From positions 2,480,001 to 2,544,000 of the forward strand of contig NZ_CP138991.1 in the NCBI RefSeq assembly GCF_044594925.1: DNA of 64,000 bases. The letters run 5' to 3'. Positions 8,072 to 16,572 of this stretch are shown piece after piece (position 1 is the stretch's first letter; each line of letters begins with the position of its first letter). The notes beneath the pieces were generated by a model. It was not told the DNA's origin. It worked only from the letters and a program-made list of their open reading frames with translations, and made no database searches. The position numbers and the translations under genes were made by a program. Origin of the DNA: Maribacter sp044594925. GTDB lineage: Bacteria; Bacteroidota; Bacteroidia; Flavobacteriales; Flavobacteriaceae.

Positions 8072-9991
8072 ATGAAAAGACGCAATTTTGCACAACTATC
8101 CTCATTAGCCGGCTTAGGGCTACTATTTCCTATCTACGGGTGTAAAAATAATTCTACTGACCATGGCCAAAAAAGTGAAGTATTTACTCCTTTTGAAAAG
8201 CTTTCGGCCGAACTGCTTACCACTTGGTGCGATGCAATGTTGGCAACTCAAATCAACAATCCTGAAAAACCAGAATTGCACGGGGCGCTCTACTGCGATG
8301 CCTGCGATAGAATTCATGGCCGCTGTATGGATGCCGTATATCCTTTCCTATACTTGGCCGATACTACCGGAGAAGAGAGCTATTTAACTGCGGCCATCAA
8401 TGTAATGAAATGGTCTGAAAATGTCTCCAGACCGGATGGTAGCTGGACCGTGATACCCAACCCAAAATCATGGCGGGGTATTACTGTTTTTGGTGCAATT
8501 GCTTTAGGTGAAGCGCTGCATCATCATGGTCATGTCCTGCCCAATGAAATTAAAGAAGAATGGACCGAGCGTTTGAAAAAGGCGGCAGATTTTATACATG
8601 CCAATTTCACGATAGACTACAGTCACATCAACTATGCATTTACCGCTGTCTATGCCTTAAATTTCTTGGGTAAAATGTTCCAAAACGAGGACTACCTTGC
8701 GCATAGCAAACAACTGGCCAGCAAAGTGCCCGAATGGCTTACGGACCCCAACAAACTTATTTTTGGTGAGAACAAACTTTCGCGTACGCCCAGTGCCAAA
8801 GGGCTCTTGCCCGTGGACTTGGGATACAATGTAGAAGAAACCTTAAACGGGCTGGTACAGTATGCAGTCATGGAAAAAGATGAAGAATTATTAAAACTCT
8901 TGACAGCATCTCTAAACGGACATTTAGAATTCATGCTGCCAGATGGGGCTTGGGACAATAGCTGGGGCACACGGCAGAACAAATGGAGTTATTGGGGCAG
9001 TAGAACAACTGATGGATGCCAACCGGGATTTGCGTTAATGGCAGATAGAAACCAAGCTTTTGCAACTGCCGCTTATTTGAATACCGAACTATTGGAACGT
9101 TGCACCGTAAATGGGCTTTTGGCAGGTGGTCTACATTATGATTCCCATGGAGTGCTGCCCTGTATTCATCATTCCTTTGCACATGCCAAATCGCTCGCTT
9201 TTGTGTTGGATAATCGAGAACAGTTACCTACGATTACAAAGACGGCAAAATTACCAAGACAATTGGCCGATGGCGTAAAACACTTTACCGACCTGGACGT
9301 CTGGACCGCTACAAGGGGTAAATTTATGGCTACGGTATCTTCTAACGATGTGGTATTTAAAAAGAAATATTCCCAAACCGCAACAGGTGGTTCTTTGGCT
9401 GTATTGTGGCACGATGATATTGGTCCTATTTTCACAGCAAGTATGGCAGAATATATCTTGGCCGAAGTTAACAACCAACAACCACAACCAAATGGTGAAG
9501 ATATTCCGTTAACCCCAAGACTAGCGGTCACCAAAAATGATACATGGTACAGCAATTTGTTTGATTTAAAGGCTAAGGTCGATTTTACGGATAACGGTGA
9601 AATCATAAACTTTAAGGTAGAAACACAACTTACCGATAGAGAAGGAAACATTTTGGAAAATGGAGGGTATGTATTGGAATACTTGATATCCAACACCGAA
9701 ACGATAATTAAAGCCACTTTACATCCCGATACAGATATAACAAACAATGCAGCTTTAGTACTGCCCCTGATTTCCCCAACAGGAGAAAAAGTAATTCAAG
9801 CTGAAGAAAATCACATTAAAATAGAAAAAGAAGGAGCTGTCTTGAACCTCCGTTCCAATGTTCCTTTACTGATTAAAAAAACCAAGAAAGAGCGGGTTTT
9901 CAATATGGTTCCGGGAATGGAAGCGGTTCCCGTACAAGCTTTTTTTGAAGTAGGGCAAAAGGAAATCATCTGTACGGTTTCGGTTAGCTAA
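8072..9991 (+). CDS. Tat-exported lipoprotein, alpha/alpha-toroid glycan enzyme (glycosidase or lyase)
   Basis: A 639-residue protein starting with a twin-arginine signal that ends in a lipobox (KRRNFAQ ... PIYGC, Cys25), so probably Tat-exported and lipid-anchored. Residues ~45-400 look like an alpha/alpha toroid, with repeated helix pairs and motifs HGRCMDAVYPFLYLAD, SHINYAFTAVYAL and WDNSWGTRQNKWSYWGSR. The last ~200 residues look like a beta-sandwich, as in heparinase-type lyases and some inverting glycosidases. It could belong to a GH154-like or related uronate-acting family, but I cannot confirm that by reading. It is flanked by gaps of 282 and 166 bp, so it is probably a single transcription unit. 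Confidence 0.5.
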   Translation: MKRRNFAQLSSLAGLGLLFPIYGCKNNSTDHGQKSEVFTPFEKLSAELLTTWCDAMLATQINNPEKPELHGALYCDACDRIHGRCMDAVYPFLYLADTTGEESYLTAAINVMKWSENVSRPDGSWTVIPNPKSWRGITVFGAIALGEALHHHGHVLPNEIKEEWTERLKKAADFIHANFTIDYSHINYAFTAVYALNFLGKMFQNEDYLAHSKQLASKVPEWLTDPNKLIFGENKLSRTPSAKGLLPVDLGYNVEETLNGLVQYAVMEKDEELLKLLTASLNGHLEFMLPDGAWDNSWGTRQNKWSYWGSRTTDGCQPGFALMADRNQAFATAAYLNTELLERCTVNGLLAGGLHYDSHGVLPCIHHSFAHAKSLAFVLDNREQLPTITKTAKLPRQLADGVKHFTDLDVWTATRGKFMATVSSNDVVFKKKYSQTATGGSLAVLWHDDIGPIFTASMAEYILAEVNNQQPQPNGEDIPLTPRLAVTKNDTWYSNLFDLKAKVDFTDNGEIINFKVETQLTDREGNILENGGYVLEYLISNTETIIKATLHPDTDITNNAALVLPLISPTGEKVIQAEENHIKIEKEGAVLNLRSNVPLLIKKTKKERVFNMVPGMEAVPVQAFFEVGQKEIICTVSVS

Positions 9992-10157
9992 ATCATGGGT
10001 GGCTCTAGCATGAAAGTGCATCCAAAGCCCGAAAGTGCAGGACGGTTTAATCTATTCGTATTCGTAGTATTGGTTGGCTGGATTAAAAACTGAAAACATT
10101 AGAATTTAATCCAAACCCTACTTTAATCAATTTTAAATCTATTATAAGGACAATTAC

Positions 10158-11219
10158 ATGAGTAAACAATACAAAATAGCCGTTGTAAACGGAGATGGGA
10201 TAGGAGAAGAAATAGTACCGGCCGGGGTTTCCGTATTAAAGGCAGTAGCTGAGAAATATAAGTTTAACTTAGAGACCGAAGACTTTTCTTGGGGAGCTGG
10301 ACATTACGTAAAACACGGTGAATTTATGCCGAGCGATGGTCTAGAAACCCTGAAGAAATTCGATGCCATATATTTTGGTGCGGTAGGCCTACCGGAAGTT
10401 GATGATACATTACCGGCAAGGGACTATACTTTTAAAGTTCGCACAGAACTGGAACAATACGTGAATTATAGACCCGTAAAACTGTTCTCAGGCGTTCAAA
10501 GTCCGTTGCGGGATAAAACAGAGAAGGATATCGATTTTGTTATTCTCCGTGAGAATAACGAGGGAGAGTTTGTTCAAAACGGTAAAATCCTATATCCGGA
10601 CACCCCTAACGGCGTTGCCGTTGACACAAGTATGGTAACCCGTTTAGGTGTGGAACGCATAGCGCATTATGCCTTTAAACTGGCACGCACCAGACGTAAA
10701 AAAGTCACTAACGTCACCAAGTCCAATACCTTGATCTACACCTTGGGATTTTGGGACAAAGTCATTCAAGAAGTCGCCGATCAGTATCCAGATGTGGAAT
10801 ATAGCAAAATGTATATCGATAATGCCTCCGCCAGTTTTGTGCTGAAACCAGAGGTTTTTGATGTCATCGTTACTACCAATATGATGGGCGATATCCTGTC
10901 CGACCTTGGTGGTGCCATTATGGGCAGCTTAGGTTTGGGCGGCAGTGGGAACATTAATCCAGAAGGAAATTTCCCGTCCATGTTCGAGCCTATCCATGGT
11001 TCCGCTCCGGATATTGCCGGACAAAATATTGCTAATCCTATAGGGCAAATTTGGTCCGCCGCAATTATGCTGGAACATCTAGGCGAAAAAGAGGCAGCTC
11101 AGGATATTGTGAACGGAATAGAGCACGCTACCGCCCAAGGCAACCTGACCAAGGACTTAAAAGGAAATGCCTCCACCTCTGAGATCGCAGCACGCGTTGT
11201 TAATTTTATTAATTCTTAA
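10158..11219 (+). CDS. tartrate/D-malate/isopropylmalate-type decarboxylating dehydrogenase
   Basis: A 353-residue cytoplasmic enzyme of the isocitrate/isopropylmalate dehydrogenase family. It has the N-terminal GDGIGEEIVPAG, the substrate-site YVNYRPVKL and VILRENNEGEF segments, the catalytic Lys in NVTKSNTL, the Mg-binding TNMMGDILSDLGGAIMG segment and the NAD-site FEPIHGSAPDIAGQ. The family oxidises a 2-hydroxyacid next to a carboxylate and decarboxylates it. Length and motifs resemble the tartrate/D-malate branch more than leucine-pathway LeuB, and no leu genes are nearby. It opens the acid-sugar operon with a DUF1537 kinase. The likely role is oxidative decarboxylation of a (phosphorylated) four- or five-carbon acid; the exact substrate is unknown. 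Confidence 0.85.
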   Translation: MSKQYKIAVVNGDGIGEEIVPAGVSVLKAVAEKYKFNLETEDFSWGAGHYVKHGEFMPSDGLETLKKFDAIYFGAVGLPEVDDTLPARDYTFKVRTELEQYVNYRPVKLFSGVQSPLRDKTEKDIDFVILRENNEGEFVQNGKILYPDTPNGVAVDTSMVTRLGVERIAHYAFKLARTRRKKVTNVTKSNTLIYTLGFWDKVIQEVADQYPDVEYSKMYIDNASASFVLKPEVFDVIVTTNMMGDILSDLGGAIMGSLGLGGSGNINPEGNFPSMFEPIHGSAPDIAGQNIANPIGQIWSAAIMLEHLGEKEAAQDIVNGIEHATAQGNLTKDLKGNASTSEIAARVVNFINS

Positions 11220-11222
11220 AAA

Positions 11223-11867
11223 TTGTTGCTTTCTAAAAACAATAAAATCGTTGATCTTACCCACTCCCTTTCCAACAGTATGAAGGGAGTGGATATTGTC
11301 CCGGCAAAAACCATCAAAAAAGATGGTTGGAATGCTACTACACTTACGTTGTATTCCCATGTAGGAACACACATGGATGCTCCTATCCATTTTAATGTAA
11401 GTGATCAGACCATTGATAAAATTCCGCCTGAACGTTTCATAACTAAGGCATGGGTGGTTCAGCTTAACGACATCCAACCAAGTTCAATGATTACGGTGTC
11501 GGATATGGATTCCGTCGCGGAAAAAATTAATAAGGGAGACAGTTTATTACTGCATACGGGTTGGAGCAAAAAACTGAACACCAACGCCTATCGAGACGAA
11601 TTACCCAGAATTAGCGAGGATCTGGCCCATTGGTTAGGAGAAAAACAGATCGGATTATTGGGCGTGGAACCGCCTTCGGTAGCGGACGTGAATAATTTAG
11701 AGGAAGTAACAAAAATCCACACGATTCTAATGAAGAACGATATTATAATTGTGGAAGGACTTACAAATCTGGACCAGTTGACCAAGGACCAGGTTACTTT
11801 GATAAGCCTGCCCTTGAAGGTAGAAAACGGGGATGGCACTCCTGCTCGAATTTTAGCCATAGAATAA
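11223..11867 (+). CDS. cyclase/formamidase-family (PF04199) metal-dependent hydrolase
   Basis: A 214-residue cytoplasmic protein with the family opening (KIVDLTHSLSNSM) and metal-binding signature SHVGTHMDAPIHF, which supplies His and Asp ligands. The family includes kynurenine formamidase and cyclic-amide, lactone or imide hydrolases. In this operon a lactonase role between a sugar dehydrogenase and an acid kinase would fit, but that is inference. No ATG occurs near the 5' end: the frame continues directly from the previous gene's TAA, with one codon between, and then TTG TTG. I take TTG at 11223 as the start. It ends 5 bp before the kinase gene. Confidence 0.78.
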   Translation: MLLSKNNKIVDLTHSLSNSMKGVDIVPAKTIKKDGWNATTLTLYSHVGTHMDAPIHFNVSDQTIDKIPPERFITKAWVVQLNDIQPSSMITVSDMDSVAEKINKGDSLLLHTGWSKKLNTNAYRDELPRISEDLAHWLGEKQIGLLGVEPPSVADVNNLEEVTKIHTILMKNDIIIVEGLTNLDQLTKDQVTLISLPLKVENGDGTPARILAIE

Positions 11868-11872
11868 AACGT

Positions 11873-13258
11873 ATGTCCGATCAAGCTATATTAAAATCAA
11901 TAACCGAAGGAAATAACCTGAAAGGATATCAAAAAGAAATACAGGACTTTTTAACGCATACCCAAAAAACGATCGTCATATTGGACGATGACCCTACCGG
12001 CACGCAAACCGTAAAAAATTTACCCGTAGTAACCCAATGGACCGAAACCGTTATAGAAACAGAACTGCTCAAAAGTCCCATATTTTTTATCCTAACCAAT
12101 TCTAGAAGTCTTCAGTCAACCGCGGCAGCAGATCTGGCATTGCTTTTAGGGGAACGTTTAAAAAAACTGGCATCAAAACACAAGAAACAACTTTTAGTTA
12201 TCAGCCGTGGAGATTCTACGCTCCGGGGACATTACCCTGGAGAAGTTGCTGCTTTGACAAAAGGACTGGGACAACCTTCGGCAAAGCACGTTTTAATTCC
12301 GGCATTTTTCGAAGGCGGACGCTATACTTATGAAGATGTGCACTATGTTAAGGAAACAAAAGGCTTTGTTCCAGCTGGGGAAACCTCATTTGCCAAGGAT
12401 AGTACTTTTGGATATACCCAATCCAATCTTAAAAAATATATCCTCGAAAAATACCAGAATAAAATTCAAGAAACCCAGATACAAACCATCTCCCTAGATG
12501 ATTTAAGAAACACCTCCGTAGCGAACATAAGCAACAAGGTTATGCAAAAAACGCATAGTCATATGATCGTAAATGCTACTTCCCATGCAGATCTGGAAAA
12601 ATTTGCCCTCGCCGTTTTAAAATCCAAAACATCGCTAACCTATAGAACCGCAGCATCTTTTGTAAATGCCATAATAGGGCAACGGCCTTCTCCCCTGTTG
12701 ACAAAGAAAGAGATTATAAAGCATACTAAAACTGAAGGAGCATTGGTAGTTATAGGTTCCTATGTTCCAAAAACTACGGCACAACTCAATCATTTAAAAG
12801 AACATTACAAGGCCCATTATGTTGAGTTAGATGTGCATGGATTATTAGAAGATGTTACACTTGAAAATACATTGCGCTCCATATCCACCGAGTTGGACAC
12901 AAATTTAATACAGGGTACGAATGTGGTGTTATCTACCAGTCGTGAACTTAAAAAAGGAAGCTCCAAAGAAGAAAGTCTAGCTATTGTCAACCTTGTATCC
13001 AAAGCTTTAACTACCATAGTAGAACATATTCGGGTGCAACCGAGATTTATTCTGGCGAAAGGAGGCATTACCTCTAGCGATATTGCGGTAAAATCCTTAA
13101 AAATAAAACGGGCCATGGTACTGGGGCAAGTTCACAAAGGTGTTCCTGTTTGGCAGGCGGACGAACAGGCTCGTTTTCCAAGCTTACCCTACATCGTTTT
13201 TCCAGGAAACGTAGGAGATGACAACGCTTTATCAACAGTTTTAAAATCGATGGAATGA
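11873..13258 (+). CDS. four-carbon acid sugar kinase family protein (DUF1537)
   Basis: A 461-residue cytoplasmic kinase. The N-terminal domain begins with the DDDPTGTQTVKNLPVVT signature and contains SRGDSTLRGHYPGE, both typical of DUF1537 enzymes. The C-terminal nucleotide-binding domain has RFILAKGGITSSDIA and PGNVGDDNAL. The family phosphorylates the terminal hydroxyl of aldonic or keto acids such as threonate, erythronate or 3-oxo-isoapionate. The companion enzyme here is a tartrate-type dehydrogenase rather than the usual PdxA2, aldolase or RuBisCO-like partners. The stop overlaps the next gene's start in an ATGA, indicating translational coupling with the MFS transporter. Confidence 0.87.
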   Translation: MSDQAILKSITEGNNLKGYQKEIQDFLTHTQKTIVILDDDPTGTQTVKNLPVVTQWTETVIETELLKSPIFFILTNSRSLQSTAAADLALLLGERLKKLASKHKKQLLVISRGDSTLRGHYPGEVAALTKGLGQPSAKHVLIPAFFEGGRYTYEDVHYVKETKGFVPAGETSFAKDSTFGYTQSNLKKYILEKYQNKIQETQIQTISLDDLRNTSVANISNKVMQKTHSHMIVNATSHADLEKFALAVLKSKTSLTYRTAASFVNAIIGQRPSPLLTKKEIIKHTKTEGALVVIGSYVPKTTAQLNHLKEHYKAHYVELDVHGLLEDVTLENTLRSISTELDTNLIQGTNVVLSTSRELKKGSSKEESLAIVNLVSKALTTIVEHIRVQPRFILAKGGITSSDIAVKSLKIKRAMVLGQVHKGVPVWQADEQARFPSLPYIVFPGNVGDDNALSTVLKSME

Positions 13259-14523
13259 AAGAAAAAACCACTTTTCCCAGACGTTATTTTATGGTCGCGG
13301 GCACTTTTTTGCTGGCCCTTCTACTTTATGTTGACCGTATCTGTATTTCCGTGGCCAAAGAACCTATTTCAGAGGCCATGGGGCTTAGCGATAAACAAAT
13401 GGGCTGGGTACTCGCAGCCTTTTCTTTAGGCTATGCTTTTTTCCAAACACCATCCGGAATTTTAGCAGATCGTTTTGGTCCAAGAAAAATCCTCGCAGCT
13501 ATCGTTTCCATTTGGTCCCTTTTCACCGCATTGACCGGTCTTGCATTCAATTTTGTTTCCCTCCTTACCGTACGTTTTCTATTCGGTGCCGGTGAAGCTG
13601 GCGCTTTTCCGGGAATGAGCAGGGCAATTTATAGTTGGATACCCTTAAAGGAAAGAGGCATCGTAACCGGAATCAATTTTTCCGGCTCCCGTTTAGGAGC
13701 GGCATTTGCACTACCGGCAGTGGCTTGGATGATCGATAGTTTTGGTTGGCGTACCACCTTCTTTGCCTTAGGTGCCGTTGGTGTACTTTGGGCATTGGCT
13801 TGGTTTTTGTTTTTTAGGGATAACCCGGAAGACCATAGTGGAATTTCAGAGAGCGAAAAAGAATTTATTCTGTCTACACGACAAGAAAGGGAGACCGCTA
13901 TATCCAAAGAAAAAATACATTTCGGCAGTTTATTGAAATCAAAAAACATGTGGTTGGCCATGGGCCAATATTTCTGTAGTAATTTCACCTTCTTTTTTGC
14001 CCTAACTTGGTTGTTTCCGCATATTAAAAGCGAATACGGACTTTCTACCGTGGAGGCCGGATTCTATACGGCACTGCCGCTTGTATTCGGTGCTTTCGGA
14101 AACTGGTTTTCCGGTTGGCTTATAGATACTATCTTTAAAAAAGGAAAATGGAACAAATCCCGTATTTTCCCTGCATCACTGGGGTTTCTGTTTGCTGCCA
14201 TTGGTCTCTTCGGAAGTATCTACATGGACAATGCCGTGGGTGCCATCCTATTTCTAAGCTTGGCTATTTTTGGAGCGGATATGACCTTGCCCCCTTCTTG
14301 GGCGTTTTGTGTTGATATTGGTAAAAAACATTCCGGTACCGTATCCGGAACCATGAATATGGCAGGAAACATAGGTGCTTTTATTACAGCGCTTTTATTT
14401 CCATATTTATTGGCATGGACAGGTTCAACCACACTTTTTTTTATTATTGGTACCTTATTGAACCTTTTGGCCATTGCACTTTGGTATAACATGAAACCAG
14501 AGAAACATTTTTCGGAATATTGA
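13255..14523 (+). CDS. MFS transporter, anion:cation symporter (ACS) type
   Basis: A 422-residue inner-membrane protein with about 12 hydrophobic segments. It carries the MFS loop motif between helices 2 and 3 (GILADRFGPRKI) and ACS-family features such as YVDRICISVAKEPI in helix 1 and the GAGEAGAFPGMSRAIYSWIP block. ACS transporters import organic acids such as hexuronates, galactonate and tartrate with protons or cations. It overlaps the kinase gene by 4 bp and therefore probably brings in the acid sugar, or its lactone or aldose precursor, used by the operon. The particular substrate cannot be read from the sequence. Confidence 0.88.
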   Translation: MKEKTTFPRRYFMVAGTFLLALLLYVDRICISVAKEPISEAMGLSDKQMGWVLAAFSLGYAFFQTPSGILADRFGPRKILAAIVSIWSLFTALTGLAFNFVSLLTVRFLFGAGEAGAFPGMSRAIYSWIPLKERGIVTGINFSGSRLGAAFALPAVAWMIDSFGWRTTFFALGAVGVLWALAWFLFFRDNPEDHSGISESEKEFILSTRQERETAISKEKIHFGSLLKSKNMWLAMGQYFCSNFTFFFALTWLFPHIKSEYGLSTVEAGFYTALPLVFGAFGNWFSGWLIDTIFKKGKWNKSRIFPASLGFLFAAIGLFGSIYMDNAVGAILFLSLAIFGADMTLPPSWAFCVDIGKKHSGTVSGTMNMAGNIGAFITALLFPYLLAWTGSTTLFFIIGTLLNLLAIALWYNMKPEKHFSEY

Positions 14524-14538
14524 TACCTTAGCAACCAT

Positions 14539-15567
14539 ATGAAAACAATAAAAGGGGTTTGTATCGGTCTTGGTTATTTTAGCAAGTTTCATTTAGAGGC
14601 TTGGTTACGCTTAGAGCAAGTAGAAATAACCGCACTTTGTGATACTAACCTTGCACTTGCGGAGCAAACTGCACAACGCTTGGGCATTGCATCGGCGTAT
14701 TCCGATTATAATGAGATGTTGAACCACGAAAAACCTGATTTTGTGGATATTATCACACCACCGGAGACGCATAAAGAACTATGTACAATAGCTGCTCAAA
14801 AAGGCATCGCTATTATTTGTCAAAAACCGTTGGCACCAAGCTTGGAAGCATCCGAGGAAATTGCCACAATGATTTCCCAATATGGGATTCGCATGATGGT
14901 ACATGAAAATTTTCGTTTTCAGCCTTGGCATAGGGAAATTAAAAAAATATTGGAATCAAAAACCATCGGAGAAGACTTGCATCAAATCCACTGGCATATG
15001 CGTATGGGAGACGGTTGGCAGGAAGATGCCTACATGAACCGGCAGCCCTATTTTAGGGAGATGAAAAAGTTGCTCATGTACGAGACAGGGATTCATCTCA
15101 TTGATGTACTTCGTTTTTTAGGTGGAGAAATCAATAACGTGTTTGCCAAGTTATATCGGTACAATACCAACATTAAAGGAGAGGATGCCGCAATGGTACT
15201 GTGCGATTTTAAAAACGGCGGTACGGCAATTATCGACGCCAATAGATACAACGAAAGTAACGCTCAAAATCCAAGATTAACTTTTGGAGCATTACGTATA
15301 GAATGCAACAAAGGCAGCATACATCTTCAAGAAGACGCACGCATCGTTATAAAACCGTTAGGTAGGCCAGAACTAGAACACGTATACCGTTTTGAAGATA
15401 AAAACTTTTCGGGGGATTGTGTCTACTACACCCAGAAACACTTTATAGAACAATTACATTCTGGAAAACCTTTTGAGAACGATGTATTAGCCTATCTATC
15501 AAATATAAAAGTATTGGAAAAAGTGTATGAATCGGCAAAAAAAGGAATACCTAAAACAATAAATTAA
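14539..15567 (+). CDS. Gfo/Idh/MocA family sugar dehydrogenase
   Basis: A 342-residue cytoplasmic enzyme with N-terminal Rossmann fold (CIGLGYFSKFHLEAW) and the family lysine in CQKPLAP, where Gln replaces the usual Glu of EKP. A C-terminal domain contains NFRFQPWHREI and ETGIHLIDVLRFLGG. These enzymes oxidise a sugar to its lactone or ketone using NAD(P). It lies 15 bp after the MFS gene and 3 bp before the kelch gene. Together with the kinase and decarboxylating dehydrogenase, a first oxidation of an aldose such as apiose or a tetrose is plausible. The D-apiose dehydrogenases of apionate pathways belong to this superfamily, but I could not verify orthology. Confidence 0.8.
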   Translation: MKTIKGVCIGLGYFSKFHLEAWLRLEQVEITALCDTNLALAEQTAQRLGIASAYSDYNEMLNHEKPDFVDIITPPETHKELCTIAAQKGIAIICQKPLAPSLEASEEIATMISQYGIRMMVHENFRFQPWHREIKKILESKTIGEDLHQIHWHMRMGDGWQEDAYMNRQPYFREMKKLLMYETGIHLIDVLRFLGGEINNVFAKLYRYNTNIKGEDAAMVLCDFKNGGTAIIDANRYNESNAQNPRLTFGALRIECNKGSIHLQEDARIVIKPLGRPELEHVYRFEDKNFSGDCVYYTQKHFIEQLHSGKPFENDVLAYLSNIKVLEKVYESAKKGIPKTIN

Positions 15568-15570
15568 ACG

Positions 15571-16572
15571 ATGAAAAAGATACCAAGTCCTAATTACTAT
15601 GTTTTAATTTTCATGGTTTTTTCTTTTGTGTGCACGTCACAATCTAGCGATAATAAGCAATGGAAAACTATTGATACGGAAACATCACCCATAGCTCGTC
15701 ATGAAAATAGTTTTGTAACCCTTGGTGAAAATTTCTACCTATTAGGAGGAAGAGGCATAAAGCCTATTTCTATGTACAGCACGGAAACCACTGAATGGAC
15801 AGAAGGTGCCGCTCCACCGATTGAAATCCATCATTTTCAGGGTGTAGCTTACAACGATAAAATATATGTGATCGGTGCCATGACGGGCAAATATCCCTAT
15901 GAAACTCCATTACCATACATGCTAATTTACAATCCTGAAAAAGACAAATGGGAGGACGGTCCTGAAATACCCGAGGAAAGACGCAGAGGTTCCTGTGGAG
16001 TTGTTATCAATGGTGATAGCTTGTACATGGTTAGCGGAATTGTGGACGGACACAACAGCACCCACGTACCGTGGATGGACCGTTATGATTTTAAAACCGG
16101 AAAATGGACGGTTTTAGCCGATGCACCAAGGGCAAGAGACCATTTTCAAGCAGCTATAGGTAATGGTAAAATCTATGCCGTAGGGGGAAGAAATTCGTCG
16201 TATGCAACTAAACAGACCTTTGAACTCACGGTAGAACAAGTTGATATTTACGATATTGAAACGAACACTTGGAGCACACTGGAAGAAGACGGAAATATTC
16301 CTACCCAAAGAGCGGGTACAAGTACCGTTGTTTATGACCACCAACTTATTGTTATTGGGGGCGAAAGTAAAACACAGGAAGTTGCCCATAATCAGGTCGA
16401 AGCATTAAACTTGAATACCATGACGTGGACAAAATTTACCCCCTTACAACGAGGAAGGCACGGGACTCAAGCTGTAGTTAAGGATGGGGTCATTTATATT
16501 GCCGCGGGATGTGGCAACAGGGGTGGTAGACCCGAATTAGATTCTATGGAAAAAATTTCATTTAAAAATTAA
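15571..16572 (+). CDS. exported kelch-repeat beta-propeller protein
   Basis: A 333-residue protein with an N-terminal signal segment (FMVFSFVCTSQ). It is followed by about six kelch blades, each with the GG...(x)...W pattern, e.g. FYLLGGRG, IYVIGAMTG, LYMVSGIV, IYAVGGRN, LIVIGGES and IYIAAGCG. Kelch propellers bind ligands or carry enzymes such as N-acetylneuraminate epimerase and galactose oxidase; no copper-radical site is evident. It ends the acid-sugar operon and its stop codon shares TTAA with the convergent lactonase gene. Its likely place is the periplasm or outer membrane, as a sugar mutarotase/epimerase-type or glycan-binding protein. Specific function is unknown. Confidence 0.75.
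   Translation: MKKIPSPNYYVLIFMVFSFVCTSQSSDNKQWKTIDTETSPIARHENSFVTLGENFYLLGGRGIKPISMYSTETTEWTEGAAPPIEIHHFQGVAYNDKIYVIGAMTGKYPYETPLPYMLIYNPEKDKWEDGPEIPEERRRGSCGVVINGDSLYMVSGIVDGHNSTHVPWMDRYDFKTGKWTVLADAPRARDHFQAAIGNGKIYAVGGRNSSYATKQTFELTVEQVDIYDIETNTWSTLEEDGNIPTQRAGTSTVVYDHQLIVIGGESKTQEVAHNQVEALNLNTMTWTKFTPLQRGRHGTQAVVKDGVIYIAAGCGNRGGRPELDSMEKISFKN

Noticed and set aside
9169..9747. 192-codon frame antisense to the Tat lipoprotein gene
   Set aside because: Shadow frame of a convincing plus-strand gene; low-complexity Ser/Cys/Phe-rich translation and no start signal.
9995..10093. 32-codon open frame with a hydrophobic C-terminal half in the gap before the acid-sugar operon
   Set aside because: Plausible as a small membrane peptide, but there is no ribosome-binding site, homology or other support; more likely chance or gene decay.
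10158..11219. Leucine-pathway isopropylmalate dehydrogenase (LeuB)
   Set aside because: No leuA, leuC or leuD nearby, and the operon encodes acid-sugar functions; the motifs fit the tartrate/D-malate branch better.
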